64,000 bases of DNA from the NCBI GenBank assembly GCA_964016985.1, contig OZ024821.1:124432035-124496034 (forward strand), in the 5' to 3' direction. The notes beneath the pieces are model-generated. The model saw nothing but the letters and a program-made list of their open reading frames with translations. It did no database searches and had not been told where the DNA came from. The DNA is from Anodontia alba (taxonomy: Eukaryota > Mollusca > Bivalvia > Lucinida > Lucinidae). The position numbers were made by a program, and so were the translations under genes. Positions 44,939-56,304 of this stretch are shown piece by piece (positions within the stretch are counted from its first letter, which is position 1; each line of letters begins with the position of its first letter).

Positions 44939-45214
44939 CGCAACGATAATTCACTGTCAAGTATTTGTAGGTACCGTAACACGGATCTTCTCCGAAGAAA
45001 GTATTAGTCGGTGTAACGGTGCACGACGAGACTCCCGTGCAATGAGTCCGCAGTTTGCCGGTAACATCTAAGTGACAGTTTGTGTCGTTCATATGCTTAT
45101 GGGGGCACACGGATATGGACGTCCTACCATAACTTGCAGAAAGTATATCCACTGCTTCTCCATTGGGACAGCTTATGGTTCCTGACTCGTTTTCACAAAT
45201 GATTACTGGATTAC
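44939..45214 (-). CDS. Exon 2: SUEL-type (rhamnose-binding) lectin domain
   Basis: This exon encodes one complete galactose/rhamnose-binding lectin domain of the sea-urchin-egg-lectin (SUEL) type, about residues 16-107. Visible family marks are the opening Cys (VIICENES), the second Cys (ISCPNG), the YGR motif that contacts sugar in characterised rhamnose-binding lectins, the central Cys residues, the DPCYGTYKYL motif and the closing NYRC. The length of about 92 residues is typical for a single domain. It is a symmetrical phase 1-1 exon (276 nt), so the whole domain could be inserted or duplicated without disturbing the frame. The acceptor is aaatcag|GT and the donor CG|GTAAG. A pogo-like MITE ends about 30 bases past the donor. 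Specificity for rhamnose or galactose is inferred from the family. Confidence 0.9.
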
Positions 45215-45344
45215 CTGATTTAAAAGAAAATAGGGACTTTATAAACAGGCCTCGCGTACCGTAAATATTCGAACAAGCAGACCTTAGCAAACAGGGTAGG
45301 TACAAATCAATTATGTGGAATTGATGTACCTGGTAAATTTCCCA

Positions 45345-45505
45345 ACAAATTTACAAAGGAGACAGCTTTTGTGACTTCATGTTAACTCCTGCAAAGCAAA
45401 GGTCCTTCTTAAAAGGGTCTACACTTAAGGGATTTTTTTTCCGTGGGGACCGAATTCTTCCCTTTTAGAATAGACTTATTTTCAGAAGGGAGACGGAACA
45501 GTTAA
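45345..45505. repeat. Repeat family F copy 2
   Basis: AAAGGAGACAGCTTTTGTGAC, TCCTGCAAAGC, CCTTCTTAAAAGGGTCTAC and TTAGAATAGACTTATTTTCAG match 37345-37515. Confidence 0.45.
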
Positions 45506-45692
45506 CAGAGTTGCCTCCCCTGAAACTGTGATTGTATCCCAGTTTTACCAGGGCTTGCGCTGTTTGCCGTTCAGATTTAAGATTTGTTTTTTTACTCATC
45601 GGCAGTATTTGTTCAAATTTTAGAGCCAAACTTTAAAGCAAAGGTGTCCGAATATTTTGGGTAATATATGCACTATTGTCACTGTCTGGGCT

Positions 45693-45778
45693 AATTTAGC
45701 AGACGACAATACTGATGATATGTTTGATATTTTCCTCCAGAAAAAAAAAAGTTTCATGTTGATCCATCAAGAAGTCTG
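45693..45778. repeat. MITE family D fragment
   Basis: TTTAGCAGACGACAATACTG with only the left half left. A poly-A run (45908-45943) follows nearby. Confidence 0.5.
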
Positions 45779-46384
45779 CAAAAATGTAATAACCACGACT
45801 GGATCATTTTCCAAAATACAAAAGGGTGAATTCGAAAGTCTACGAGTAAATGGCATCTCGTCTCGTTGACCTCTACAAGAATGACCCTCACATTTACAAA
45901 AAACGAAAAAAAAAAAATCAAAAAAAAAAAAAAAAAAAAAAAAATCAAGAAGCCCAATGAACAATAATCGCTCATCTGAGTCATAGAGGTTGTATCCGGC
46001 TTTCCGTTATACTTTATCTTAAACTTAAAAGCTGCAAATATGTTTACTCTTTACCTGTCTTGGTTATTAGCAAATTTGATCAAATTTGATGAAAACTGTA
46101 GTTATTAATGAACAAAAATATTATCCTCAATCAAAGCACATTTGCCCCAACATATAAAATATGTTAGCGAATTTTTCAACCTTAAATGGGGTGTATCTCC
46201 GCAGGTCCAAATTCTATCTAATTCGAGACTTTATGCTTGCTCTGGTTTCCTAAATTTGTTTCAAAAAATCTGTTGCTTTCATCAAAGAAGGTCGCACGGT
46301 CTTTTAATGACCTTCATTAGCAGATAACTCTAAACGAATAGCCTGGTATTGTTGAATCTTTAAGTTGGTCAAGATACCATAAAC

Positions 46385-46500
46385 ATGGTAAGAGAAAAGT
46401 CCAGGGAGTGCCACAATCACAAACCGCAACCCTTCCCAGACCCCAAGAGGAAGAGGAAACCGACAAATTCAAACAAGCACAAATCGTACAAACACGTCTG
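46385..46500. repeat. Dispersed repeat, also at 54543-54655
   Basis: GTAAGAGAAAAGTCCAGGGAGTG, CAGACCCCAAGAGGAAGAGG and AACCGACAAATTC recur almost unchanged at 54543-54655. The class is unknown; the shared ORF strings on both strands are by-products. Confidence 0.65.
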
Positions 46501-46641
46501 TCTTGCATACGAGGGTCCTGCAAAAAGTTTTGTCACTGAGTTCGGATTACTTCAGTGCTACGTTTTATCAAACATATTTTTTCATTACAAACCTTCGAAG
46601 TAGTCCCCTTTTACTGAAACACATTTTTGTAACCGTTTTAC

Positions 46642-47619
46642 CTAGTCGCGAAAAGCAGATAAATAGTCTTCTTTTGGTATCTGTTGGAGACACTGATAAA
46701 TAGCGCTGCCAAGAGAATTTCTAGACGTATACTTATTTCCAGAAAGCATTTTCTTAAGCATTGGGAATAAAAAGAAGTCACAGGGACTCAGGTTAGGTAA
46801 AGAAGGTGGATGGTTTAAAACTTTCACCTTTTCAGAAGCCAAAAAAGACTTAACAACCATACTTGTGAGGGGAGGCGTTGTCATGTAAAAGGTGGACTCC
46901 TGACCATCCTGTGCTTGGTCGTTTCTTATTGTAAAACTCTTTCACTTCCTTCAGTACAGTATTCTTGTAGAAGTGACTGTATGACCAGATGGACAAGGCA
47001 CTTGAACGACTGGCCCACTTGAATTAAAGAAAATTGCGTACAACATCTTTTTCGAACTTATGGTTCTCTTGGCAATGAACGACTGGCCCACTTGAATTAA
47101 AGAAAATTGCGTACAATATCTTTTTCGAACTTATGGTTCTCTTGGCAATACATGGGCGTTTTTGATCATTTCGCTTCCATTGCTTATTATCAGCCTTTCT
47201 TTGTTGCTCAAACATGCGCACCCAAGTTTCATCACCTGTTAGCAAATTAGAAAAAAAAACGACTATTATAGCCTTTGTATGTTTTCAAAAGTTCCCGGGC
47301 ACATTTAAGGCGTTGTGTCTTTTGCTCCTCAGTGAGCAAATGAGGTACCCACCTAGCGCAAACCTTTCGCTTTTCAGAATTGTTTGCGCACTGCCTTCTG
47401 ATATGCCAGTACAATTAGCTATATCTTTGACAGACAATCGCGCATCCTGTTTGACCACACTCTTGACAGCAGCGACGTTAGCCTTGGTAACAGAGGTTTT
47501 AGACCTACCAGGACGCGTATCATCTTCAACAGAAAAATTCCCAGGTTTAAAAGCTTTAACCCACCTAAAAACTGTGCGCATTGAAATGGTCTGAGGTCCA
47601 TATATACCACACAATTCAT
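46642..47619 (-). pseudogene. Mariner transposase, frameshifted
   Basis: Pieces in different frames give an N-terminal HTH region (MRTVFRWVKAFKPGNFSVED, RPGRSKTS, ISEGSAQTILKSERFAL), the first catalytic Asp in LLTGDETWVRMFEQQ, the second in LLHDNASPHK, and the third in SPCDFFLFPMLKK, with 34 residues between the last two (DD34D). A 73-base tandem duplication (47004-47076 and 47077-47149) and several other frameshifts disable it. It is clearly a different subfamily from the copy at 24087 (different motifs and TIR interior). Confidence 0.88.
47004..47149. repeat. 73-bp tandem duplication inside the mariner
   Basis: GAACGACTGGCCCACTTGAA starts at 47004 and 47077; the two units differ by about one base. 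Confidence 0.92.
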
Positions 47620-48369
47620 TAAATATCTGCTTTGAATCTATATTAAGCTAATGCGGCATTTAATATATCTACGAATTTCAGTCTTCTGGTCCACGTTCCA
47701 ATGTAACAAGTAAATTGGTCAGTGTATATGACTGCATCTATTTCAATTTTAAATAACTCGATCACCTGGAAAGCAATTTGAACGAAATAAACGGGTATCG
47801 TTAGCTATTCAACACACCATTCAGTGCAGTGAAGCATTTTAAAATATATCTGGGATAAAACTGAGGAAGCCTAATAGTGACAGAACTTTTTGCACGACCC
47901 TCGTATTAGCAAGTTTGATTAAGTTCTGATAATAACAAAAAATACGTAGTTATCAATTGGGCAACATTTTTCCCATTGTAAGTCTAATTTTATACAGAAA
48001 GTGTCAAAAAAGACCATTTCAGGCAACTGTTTCGACCTTTCAAGGCATGTAACGCCGAATTGAACATTCCGACCAGGCCCAAAATCAAACTATTGCGATT
48101 TTATGCCTATTCTGAGGCTCAGCATTGAGCTCTTGAGCTTTGAGACGGATACTAACAACTAAATAACCCTGACCAAGAGTACACTGTTCTGTAGGAGCAG
48201 CTCTGATTATGGTCTGTCCGTCGACTGAGCGATCACTACTACTAACAAATATACAAACATAACATTTATACAGAAATAACTCTGTATACAGATGGGATTT
48301 AGAGGAAAGCCTTCCGACATATGTAGGTTTGTATCCTATTTGCTATGATCTGAAATTTTAAGTCGTTGT

Positions 48370-48655
48370 GTCGGTCTCGTTGGCTCAGAGAAGTGCGCCT
48401 CCGACTGATGACCAGGAGGTCTCAGGTTCGATCCCCGCCGGGTCCAACAATATCATTTCACTGAGATTGACAATGAAAACATGTTTGCTACGGTAGTTCT
48501 CCCCTACCGCTGCTTCATGAAGGGTAGTTGTCAGATTTTGGCGAAAGAATGTGCACTAGTCTGCCCAGTAAAAATGTGGTTAGGTAAACTGACCAGCTCG
48601 ACTTGACCTTCATAGTGTTGAATGGGCAGTAAAACCCCAACTCCAACATTGTCAG
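48370..48655 (+). mobile_element. tRNA-derived SINE, well-kept head
   Basis: The A box TGGCTCAGAG (48381-48390) and B box GGTTCGATCCC (48425-48435) have tRNA spacing. They are followed by GCCGGGTCCAACA, the body CTCCCCTACCGCTGC, GGTAGTTGTCAGATTTTGGCG and the tail AGTAAAACCCCAACTCC. The head suggests RNA polymerase III transcription. Confidence 0.8.
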
Positions 48656-49168
48656 GCGTTGTTTGAATAGAAATGACATAGGAAAGAAATCTAATCATCG
48701 CCAACGGCCAGGTACATGTAGACAAAAAATTTAACATTAAATGTTAACGGGAAATCTTTGCTTCATTAACAATGACTTTTTTTTTTATCTCTAAGAGCTA
48801 TCCTGTGCGAACGGTTCCATTATTCGTATTAACTCTTCTTTGTGAAGGTATACATGTAATTTATAAATTTTTATCCTTAAAGGAAAATGGTCTTATTTGA
48901 GAAAAAATGGAACCGCTATCAAAATGTAAAGAATATATAGTAGTTGGAAAAAAATCAGACGATCTTGGTCGCTATCACACAAATATCCTTTTAATACAAA
49001 TGCGATACATAGCCTTTGCGAACGGGTTCATAAACCAAAAGAAATACGTCCTTTTCAAAGAAATATTTTTTATTTGGCTGAATAATCCTGAAATGGTCTT
49101 TTTTTATACTTTCTGTATAAAGTGATAAATCATGTATTAGTTTGTGATACATGTAGTTCGTTTGTTGT

Positions 49169-49218
49169 TTTTTTTTTTTTTTTTTTTTTTTTTTTTGTTT
49201 TTTTTTGTTTTTTTTTTT
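49169..49218. repeat. Poly-T tract
   Basis: A long T run with G interruptions; the ORFs on both strands are low complexity. Confidence 0.9.
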
Positions 49219-51880
49219 CGTCGATTGCCATGGAGCTGCATGAAGATTGTATATTCGGCTGACACCTGCTTCGGGCTATATTGTAAAATAATGCAACTAT
49301 CCCGAGCTGGCTTTACCAGTGCGGCCAAGGTCGCCACTATTCCCATCAACTGATAAGGTCAAAGTTTGATTATGAAATTTCTTTCATATGAAAGAACTGA
49401 ACATATTGACTGGACCTGAAAGGTTAATTAATGATAAGATTAAACAGACTTCTCAGTAGTTTTCTTAGCTTTGGTAAATATGTATTATATGATTATAGGT
49501 AGTAAGAAACGTAACTAGAAGCACTACTTGTTGCAATGCAGAGAGGTATTTCGACATATGGTTCCACGGGGAATAGAATAATCAGTGAAGTGCTTCAACT
49601 GTATTTATGTTAAACAATACTCCACAGCTATAAAGACTACTTCAGTTAAAAGCTTGTTCCAAATATTGTAACAGTTACTAATTGTATTTGAATTTTTGTT
49701 ATTTTATATCCTTAATGAAAACTGATTATTGTATTTGAAACCCCTTGGTTTTTAAGAAGTAATCTTGAACAACAGAGGACATATTCTTACTTCAATTATA
49801 CAACGACTATAAAAATGAATGGGCATCTACTACATGTGTAATTATAAAGTAGTCAAACAGAAATTGAACCATATCTTTCTAAACTAGCAGAAGAGAATGC
49901 AGTTGTTACAATTTAGAACTAGAAATTACAGGCTACCTATAAAATTTGGAAGAAGGACAATAAGTTAAACGAAAGATAATGCATGTTTGGTGAAACCGAT
50001 ATAAGTAATGAATTTCCATTATATACTTGTCTGTCCCCTTTAAAACACATTCTAAAAAATACCTTAACCCATATTGCCATAAAAGTCCTGATATTTTGAA
50101 GAAAAAAAATCGCAACTAATATATAAGAATAGCAAAGGAATTAAAGAGTCTTTGTAAATCAATCAAAATAATAATGAAAGTGTTTGCTTTTTTACTTCTT
50201 GAATTCTTGAAGTGCCTTTTCTTTAAAAGGTATGATCTAATTGTTCTACTTTCCTATATATTTCGTATCTGCCTATAGAGGGATCTGGTTTACTCAGTGA
50301 TGCTTTGCATGTCATATTCTTGTCATGCAGTGTTCCGTATGTCTTATTATTACACAGCTTTAAATACTGAATGGCTTAATATGTACGACGAATTCCGAGG
50401 AGCAATCGTGTAGATATCACTAGCAAGCTCGCGTCCTTTGATATCCCAGCTCGGGATAATATTCACCAAAATCAGTGTAACAGACCTATGCTTGTGTGCT
50501 ATTGTCGTATCTTTTATTTTATTGCTGGTGGTGAAATCAATGTAAATCAAAAATGAATAAAAATGATATTTTCACAAATGAAAAATATCGATATTTCTTC
50601 ACATGTAAAAAAAATCACGTCTGTATTATTTTCACTGCTGGTTTTGGAATACGTCTGAAGTCTTCATTGTTACTCGAACAGATGCAAATGGCCACTTCGT
50701 TTGTTTGAACGTCTGTAAGTTCTCTGTTTCTGCACAAAACGACCATGTGTGGATTTTCATTTTCTTAAATATAAAGTGAGGAACACTTTAGTGCCAAAAT
50801 TATTTTGATTTGACAAAAATTTGGTTTTGTCTGTCCTGCGCTTTATGTGATAAGTACCGAACATCGACGTCATGCCGTTTACGTTTGGTTATATATGACG
50901 TCACAAACACTTTATCATGGAAACAATAAAATAAAAGGAAACTTTACTTTTTTGAAGTAAATACCATTAATGTTTTATCTCGTGTAATAAAATCAATCAC
51001 ATTTTCACTCGTGTTTCACACTCGTGAAAATACTGATGTTTTCATTACACTCGATGAAAATATTTCTGGTATTCACTTCAAAAGAGTAAATAACCTCTGT
51101 ATATCCTCAGGCTGTTATACAATGTATGACCGGAGTGTAATAACGTTACTAGAACATAAAAACTATATGAGGAATGCAAACAGAACATACTCGAACTAGA
51201 CTGTTCTTGGAACAATGCCATCTTCCAGATTGCTTATGTTAAGATTATGTTCTTTTTTTTTCAAGTTAGTTGGTTTGAATTATAAGGTAAGTTGAAATTT
51301 CAACTCAGTAAGATGCAACTTTTGGACACGCAAGCTGAAATTTCACGTATGTTAAAATTTCAAGTTAGTTTCTTATGGTCAAAGAAATAAGAGAACACGT
51401 CTTTACTTCACGTCTTCTTCATAACTAAACTGAAAACGTAACGTGACGTTACGTGGCAAATGATATACACAACGCTACTGTACCAGAACATGCAATCCTG
51501 AATATATGAAAAGAGCCAGATCAAGCACAGGCTGATCCGCGCCTATGTTGTTCGCAAAAGCTTAAAGGCTTTTTCATACTTTTTTTTCCCACAGCAAATG
51601 TGGTAAAATGGATCAATATCAATTAATACAAAATATTTTGAAGTACCCGAAAAATATCTTTAGCAAAGAAACAAACATTTTGTGCAATTTTCATTACTAT
51701 GCAAACATTCTTACTCGGGCATTAACCTAAAATACACCAGAGGCACATTTCCTGAAAGTAACAAAATAGTTCAAGCTACACCTCACATCAGTCTACGCAC
51801 ACCTACAAGCTGGTCCATATATATGCCAAAAGTAATAGGAAAGCCATAGACAGTTGTTAAGTGCGGACAATAAAATCACG
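49219..51880. other. Non-coding stretch of intron 1
   Basis: No gene is recognised. It is AT-rich, with a short GAAATTTCAA-type repeat at 51285-51370. It is the longest stretch of this intron without a recognised element. Confidence 0.4.
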
Positions 51881-51883
51881 AAA

Positions 51884-52250
51884 AGGGCAAGGAATCCATG
51901 CACGCGCAATATGCAGCCGCATTCACAAATGCACACGTATACGTAAGCGCATGAGCATGAGCATGCGGATGCGTACACGGACCATGCGCCCATAGAATCC
52001 CTGCCCCAGACAAAGCGGACGCGCAGGCTGATATAGAATTCTACAGCTGGCACCCCATAATTCTACACCGAGAAAGCAAAGAATCAATACACACGCAATA
52101 TATACTGCCCGAACCCGCATTCACAAGCGCATACGCATACGTGCGGATGCGTACGCAGATCGCGCGCTCATAGAATTTCTGCTCAGACAAAACAGGCACG
52201 CAGGCTGAGCTAGGATCCTACCGCTCGCACCCTAGTAATACCAAAAGTCA
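51884..52250. repeat. About 185-bp duplication rich in GCATACGC motifs
   Basis: Two units each carry GCACGCGCAATAT or ACACGCAATATA, CCCGCATTCACAA, GCGGATGCGTACGC and CATAGAATTTCTGC in the same order, with about 80 percent match by eye. Confidence 0.7.
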
Positions 52251-52469
52251 GTTGTATTGAAGGTTCGGTCGGAAGTATACATATTGAGCATAAAATTCAA
52301 GGCAAGCAGCCACCTTCATTATCAATAGTATTTTGAATTGCAAGCACAGAAAAAGTGCTATAAAGAAAATTAGACCCTCATACATACATTGATTGAATTA
52401 TGTTTAAAAAAAAAAGGTCGGATAGATTTGTGTAAAATGGAAGCGGAGTCAGTCTGAACAGCCACAGAC

Positions 52470-52530
52470 GGATAAAAACGTCGAAACAACGTCGACAACG
52501 TCGGTTCAACGACACATCGAAGCCGCCCCA
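52470..52530. repeat. ACGTCG-motif repeat
   Basis: AACGTCGAAACAACGTCG, ACGTCGGTTCAACGAC. It lies directly at the end of the Penelope fragment and fuses with its frame. Confidence 0.55.
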
Positions 52531-52555
52531 ACGCTATGCGCCCGCTGGGAGGATT

Positions 52556-53180
52556 AGCTGCATAACCCAAAATTTCGTATTCAACATTGTTTATCAACTT
52601 TGTATTAAGTCCGCTAGGAAACTTTGTTTCTAGTTTGTGGATCCAGTAAGTTTCCTTTAACAGCCGTTTCACATCGTCCGGAACAATGTCTATAGCCACC
52701 CAAACTATGCTCATCAGTATTAAAGTGTGTAGCATTCTGAGTTGAATAATCCGGGTCATTGAAATTAATGATGTTAAATGTCTGACTGTTCATTCTTTTC
52801 GACACTTGTTGACTAGTTTGCCCAACATACTGCTTGTCACACTTTTTACACGAAATGAGGTAAATAACATTTCTTGTAGTGCAGTTTGTATCATAGTTCT
52901 ATTTAAATGAAGTACAGATTTGTGAAATCAAACAATGATCACTCTCAACAGTGTGTGAACAATGGGTGCATCTAGGTGTCTTACATTTAAAGGAAGAAAA
53001 CTGAAACTACGACGTTTCTAAAAACTTCGACTTTACAAGTATATCCTTTATATTTCGAGGAGATTTGTATGCCACCACAAGTTTATATTTTACAGGTGAG
53101 TTACAAGAGAGTTGTAACAAATCCAAATATTTGTTCATGATATATCCTATGTTAGGTAAAGATGGGTTATACTAGATAAC
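52556..53180 (-). pseudogene. Penelope-like retroelement, C-terminal GIY-YIG fragment
   Basis: Conceptual translation, across stops and one frameshift, gives NPSLPNIGYIMNKYLDLLQ, VVAYKSPRNIKDILVKSKF, KTPRCTHC, NVIYLISCKKCDKQYVGQTS (the GIY-YIG endonuclease signature), VSKRMNS and ETYWIHKLETKFPSGLN. This order is typical for the end of Penelope-like element proteins. The reverse transcriptase part is not present. Stops follow ETS, FK and FVI, and a frameshift lies near 52690. The copy is dead. Confidence 0.82.
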
Positions 53181-53254
53181 AAAGTTATTGACCGGCGCTC
53201 GAATCGCGCCGGACTCTTAATATGGCTTTGGATTTTTACATGTGGTAGAGTATT

Positions 53255-53335
53255 CGATTAGCTCACTAAGGACGTTTTATATTTGCCGGGACGTCGGTTT
53301 GTGACGATCCCGGCAAATATAAAAAATCTTCAAAC
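53255..53335. repeat. Hairpin TTTTATATTTGCCGGGA
   Basis: TTTTATATTTGCCGGGA and TCCCGGCAAATATAAAA are perfect inverted repeats around CGTCGGTTTGTGACGA, which is itself partly palindromic. Confidence 0.7.
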
Positions 53336-54024
53336 AAACCGTGTTATAAAAAGATTAATATCTATTCTATTTATTTTCAATCATGAAATTTCATAAAGCT
53401 TAATAAAAGCAAACATTAAATAATCACAATGTTGTTCTTTTTTGCCTGTTACACTGAAAATTTATTAAACTTGTCCCATATCTCTATGTAAACATGAACA
53501 AAATTTGCGCCGGTACTTAGACGTTTACGTCGAAATATTTTGTCTTGTTATATTTGAACTACATTGTGTATTGTCTTTTGAACTGGACACCAAAGCCTCA
53601 CTTTGAGAAAATTTACATACTTTATATAATGCCGAATTAATCACGGCTTCTAGATAGTTTCTTGCAATGTATAACTCTCAGAGATTAGTCACAGCGTTCG
53701 GAAAATCTGCATTAAGTTCTTGTAATTTTAAAACAAAGTACATGTAAATTTAAGTTCAGATCCTAAGAAAAGAAGATACGTTAGTTGAAATTTCAAGTAA
53801 GTAAGTTTGCTTTTTATTCCCTTCATTTTAGACAACACAAATAAGCACTAACTTTATTTTATTGTATAAAAACAGTGCCGTACGCTATTAACAGCCGTGC
53901 ACTAACCGCCGAAAGCCATGATATAACAAGAAAACCTCATGCGCTGTTAGTGCAGACTACGCAACTTTCGATATGCTCGTACGGGGGCCACAGAATTAAT
54001 CCGCCATGTTCGCGACACTTTTTA
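53336..54024. other. Non-coding stretch of intron 1
   Basis: No gene is seen. The pairs GCTATTAACAGCC / GCGCTGTTAGTGC at 53880-53965 suggest a weak foldback. Confidence 0.35.
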
Positions 54025-54425
54025 AACGATCAACTGGAACCTGACTACTACTGACGTTACACTGTAAAATAATTCTAAATAAAAACACGGTGTATGAATC
54101 GATGGTGTACAAAGTGGGAGATAAACATATCTGCATCTGTTTATTTCAAGCAGCAGGAGGGCCCTGGAGGATAAGAATTCAAGACATTAAGATATTCTGT
54201 AGGGAACAACTTGGCTTGATAGAGGATACAAATAGTCTCTCGGTCATATCATATTTTGATCTGGTTAGGAGGAATTTCCAGATTGTTCTCTACAGAACAG
54301 GATGTCAAATTTCCAAAGTGGCGAAGCGGAAACGAAAGTCCAGGGCTTTGTTGCTGATTGATGTGGCTATCACATTCCGTCAAAGCCAGGGACTAATTTT
54401 GGACCAGAGGCCGAGCGCATAAAGC
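54025..54425 (+). pseudogene. Exon-like repeat unit, copy 3
   Basis: GGAACCTGACTACTACTGACG, TTTATTTCAAGCAGCAGG (acceptor lost by a change of AG to AA), then GAATTCAAGACATTAAGATATTCTGTAGGGAAC, and a final open block reading GYHIPSKPGTNFGPEAERIKQ before AGAGGTAAGCC. The last block matches CHIPPKPGSDLGP of copy 1. It is the most diverged copy; the three-way comparison shows the ancestral unit was coding. Confidence 0.5.
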
Positions 54426-54542
54426 AGAGGTAAGCCTACGCCAGGCGTACACCCGTCGTAAAATTATCTCAGAAATTTAAGCGGTGTGCATAACCGAGAC
54501 GTGTCGCACACATAGTCGTAAACTCACTCATAAAGAAAAAGT

Positions 54543-54660
54543 AAGAGAAAAGTCCAGGGAGTGCCACAATCACAAACGCAGCCCTTCCCAGACCCCAAGA
54601 GGAAGAGGAAACCGACAAATCTCAACAAGCACAAACCGAACAAATATACGAAAAGCACTA
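54543..54660. repeat. Dispersed repeat, twin of 46385-46500
   Basis: GTAAGAGAAAAGTCCAGGGAGTG and CAGACCCCAAGAGGAAGAGG are shared. A piece related to 23055 (CACCACCTTAGAACGGTCGG) follows at 54810. Confidence 0.65.
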
Positions 54661-54979
54661 AGATGAGCTCTCTCTTCCCCAAGCGAGGTAATCGCAATAC
54701 TAAAAGGACCGAGAACACAAGAACAAAATGACACACGGAAAGACATACAACAAATCGCCTCATAAATTAAACCACAAAGCAACAAGGAGTAAGACTAACA
54801 CCGGGACCACCACCTTAGAACGGTCGGTAGAGCAAACCACCGGGGGGTTTAAAGCACTTTTAAAAAAAGTCGCAACATAAAGTCGCAACAAGACATAAAA
54901 TCACGACTACTAGGTAGTATACTTAACTGTAACGTATCATGATTATTTTGCATTATTCGATGTAAAGACGGATGGCATT

Positions 54980-55905
54980 GTACACTGGTTTGACGATTTA
55001 CAGTATAGGAGAAGTTTAAGGAGAGAACGGGTATTTAGAGACAGAACCAATTCTTTGGATATTTATAATGATATTGAGCTTTACGAGCGCTTTAGATTAC
55101 CTCGACACAGACTGCTCGAATTAATTGATGAGCTCCGCCCTGACTTGGAACATCCTACGCGGCGACAGACCCTTGTTCGGTTGAGTTATTTGGCGAGCGG
55201 CTGTTTCCTGAATGCAGTTGGTTTCTGGTAACTAATATTAATAGATCAACTACATGCAGGATTATCAGACGGGTTATTTGGGCTCTCAAAGGATTTTTTG
55301 CATAAGTATGTGCAGTTTCCAAGTACAGATGCACAAATAAATGCTATCAAACAAGGTTTTCACGCCATAGCAGGGTTTCCGAATGTAATCGCTTGTGTTG
55401 ATGAAACGCATATACCAATTCCAGTTGCTACCCAAAACGAATGGCAGTTTGTAAACAGGAAAGGAACACCTTCTATTAATAACGTGTGACCATGAACTTA
55501 AAATAATTAACTGTGTTGTACGTTGACCTGGATCTACTCATGACTCGCTCATGACTCGCGCATTCTGACTCAGAATGGAATCCACAAACATCTTCAGCAA
55601 AATCCAGGTATTGGATATGTTTTGGGAGACAGTGGGTATCCTTAAATGCAGTGGTTAATGGTATCGGTTATCAACCCCGCTGTTCATTGCGCATTTGTCA
55701 ACAAGAAGTGTAATTGAGCGATGCAATGGCGTTTTGAAACGTAGATTTGCCTGTCTTACCAAGCTAAGAATCAGCCCGGAAGCCTGCATGGTCTTACACA
55801 ACATGTGTATGATTACTGTGGGAATACAGCCAGGAGAAGATGCAGTGGATGATGACCAAGATGACAATGGGGAAATTTGCCAAGATGATGTTTCATTTCG
55901 CACAT
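54980..55905 (+). pseudogene. PIF/Harbinger transposase relic
   Basis: Successive fragments read VHWFDDLQYRRSLRRERVF, DIELYERFRLPRHRLLELI, FLNAVGFW (stop), then GLSKDFLHKYVQFPST, GFPNVIACVDETHIPIP (first catalytic Asp), LGDSGYPL (second Asp) and SVIERCNGVLKRRFACL (catalytic Glu). These motifs occur in the order of HARBI1-like DDE transposases. The fragments are in different frames with stops and deletions, so the copy is dead. No terminal repeats were recognised. Confidence 0.87.
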
Positions 55906-56304
55906 GATATACATGTTACAGCGTGCTTTTATGACTATACGCCAGTTGTACTCCAGTAGCAACTAAGTCCGACATATGTTAGCGTTTTGCACTCAAATTT
56001 TAAGAAAGTCGTATCTGGACAGTTGGGCCTATGTTCGTAGCCTACGCCGGCGCAAAATACGCCTCCTCTATGCACTCGGTCCCACGAAATGCAGCGGGTG
56101 TGAGGAAGTTTACCATTGTACACTATGTAGAATTTTATAAGGATGTAACACCAGCTGTCATCACGAGAAGTTTACCGCCTGACGCGGGAACGAGCATTGT
56201 CGGTTGATATTGCATTCGCGAGACACTGGTGAAAAGGCAAAACAAAATAGTGCACGAAATTACGCAAAATTTAGCAAATATTTCAGTTTTAATGCAAAAA
56301 TAGC

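Larger units (their letters stand above)
46510..47903 (-). mobile_element. Second mariner element with well-kept inverted repeats
   Basis: CGAGGGTCCTGCAAAAAGTT at 46510 and its complement AACTTTTTGCACGACCCTCG at 47903 form TIRs of about 27 bases with two mismatches, each next to TA. The transposase inside is on the minus strand and broken. Confidence 0.9.

Noticed and set aside
48370..48446. Possible tRNA gene with A and B boxes
   Set aside because: The cloverleaf is incomplete and the sequence continues into the shared SINE body, so it is a SINE head.
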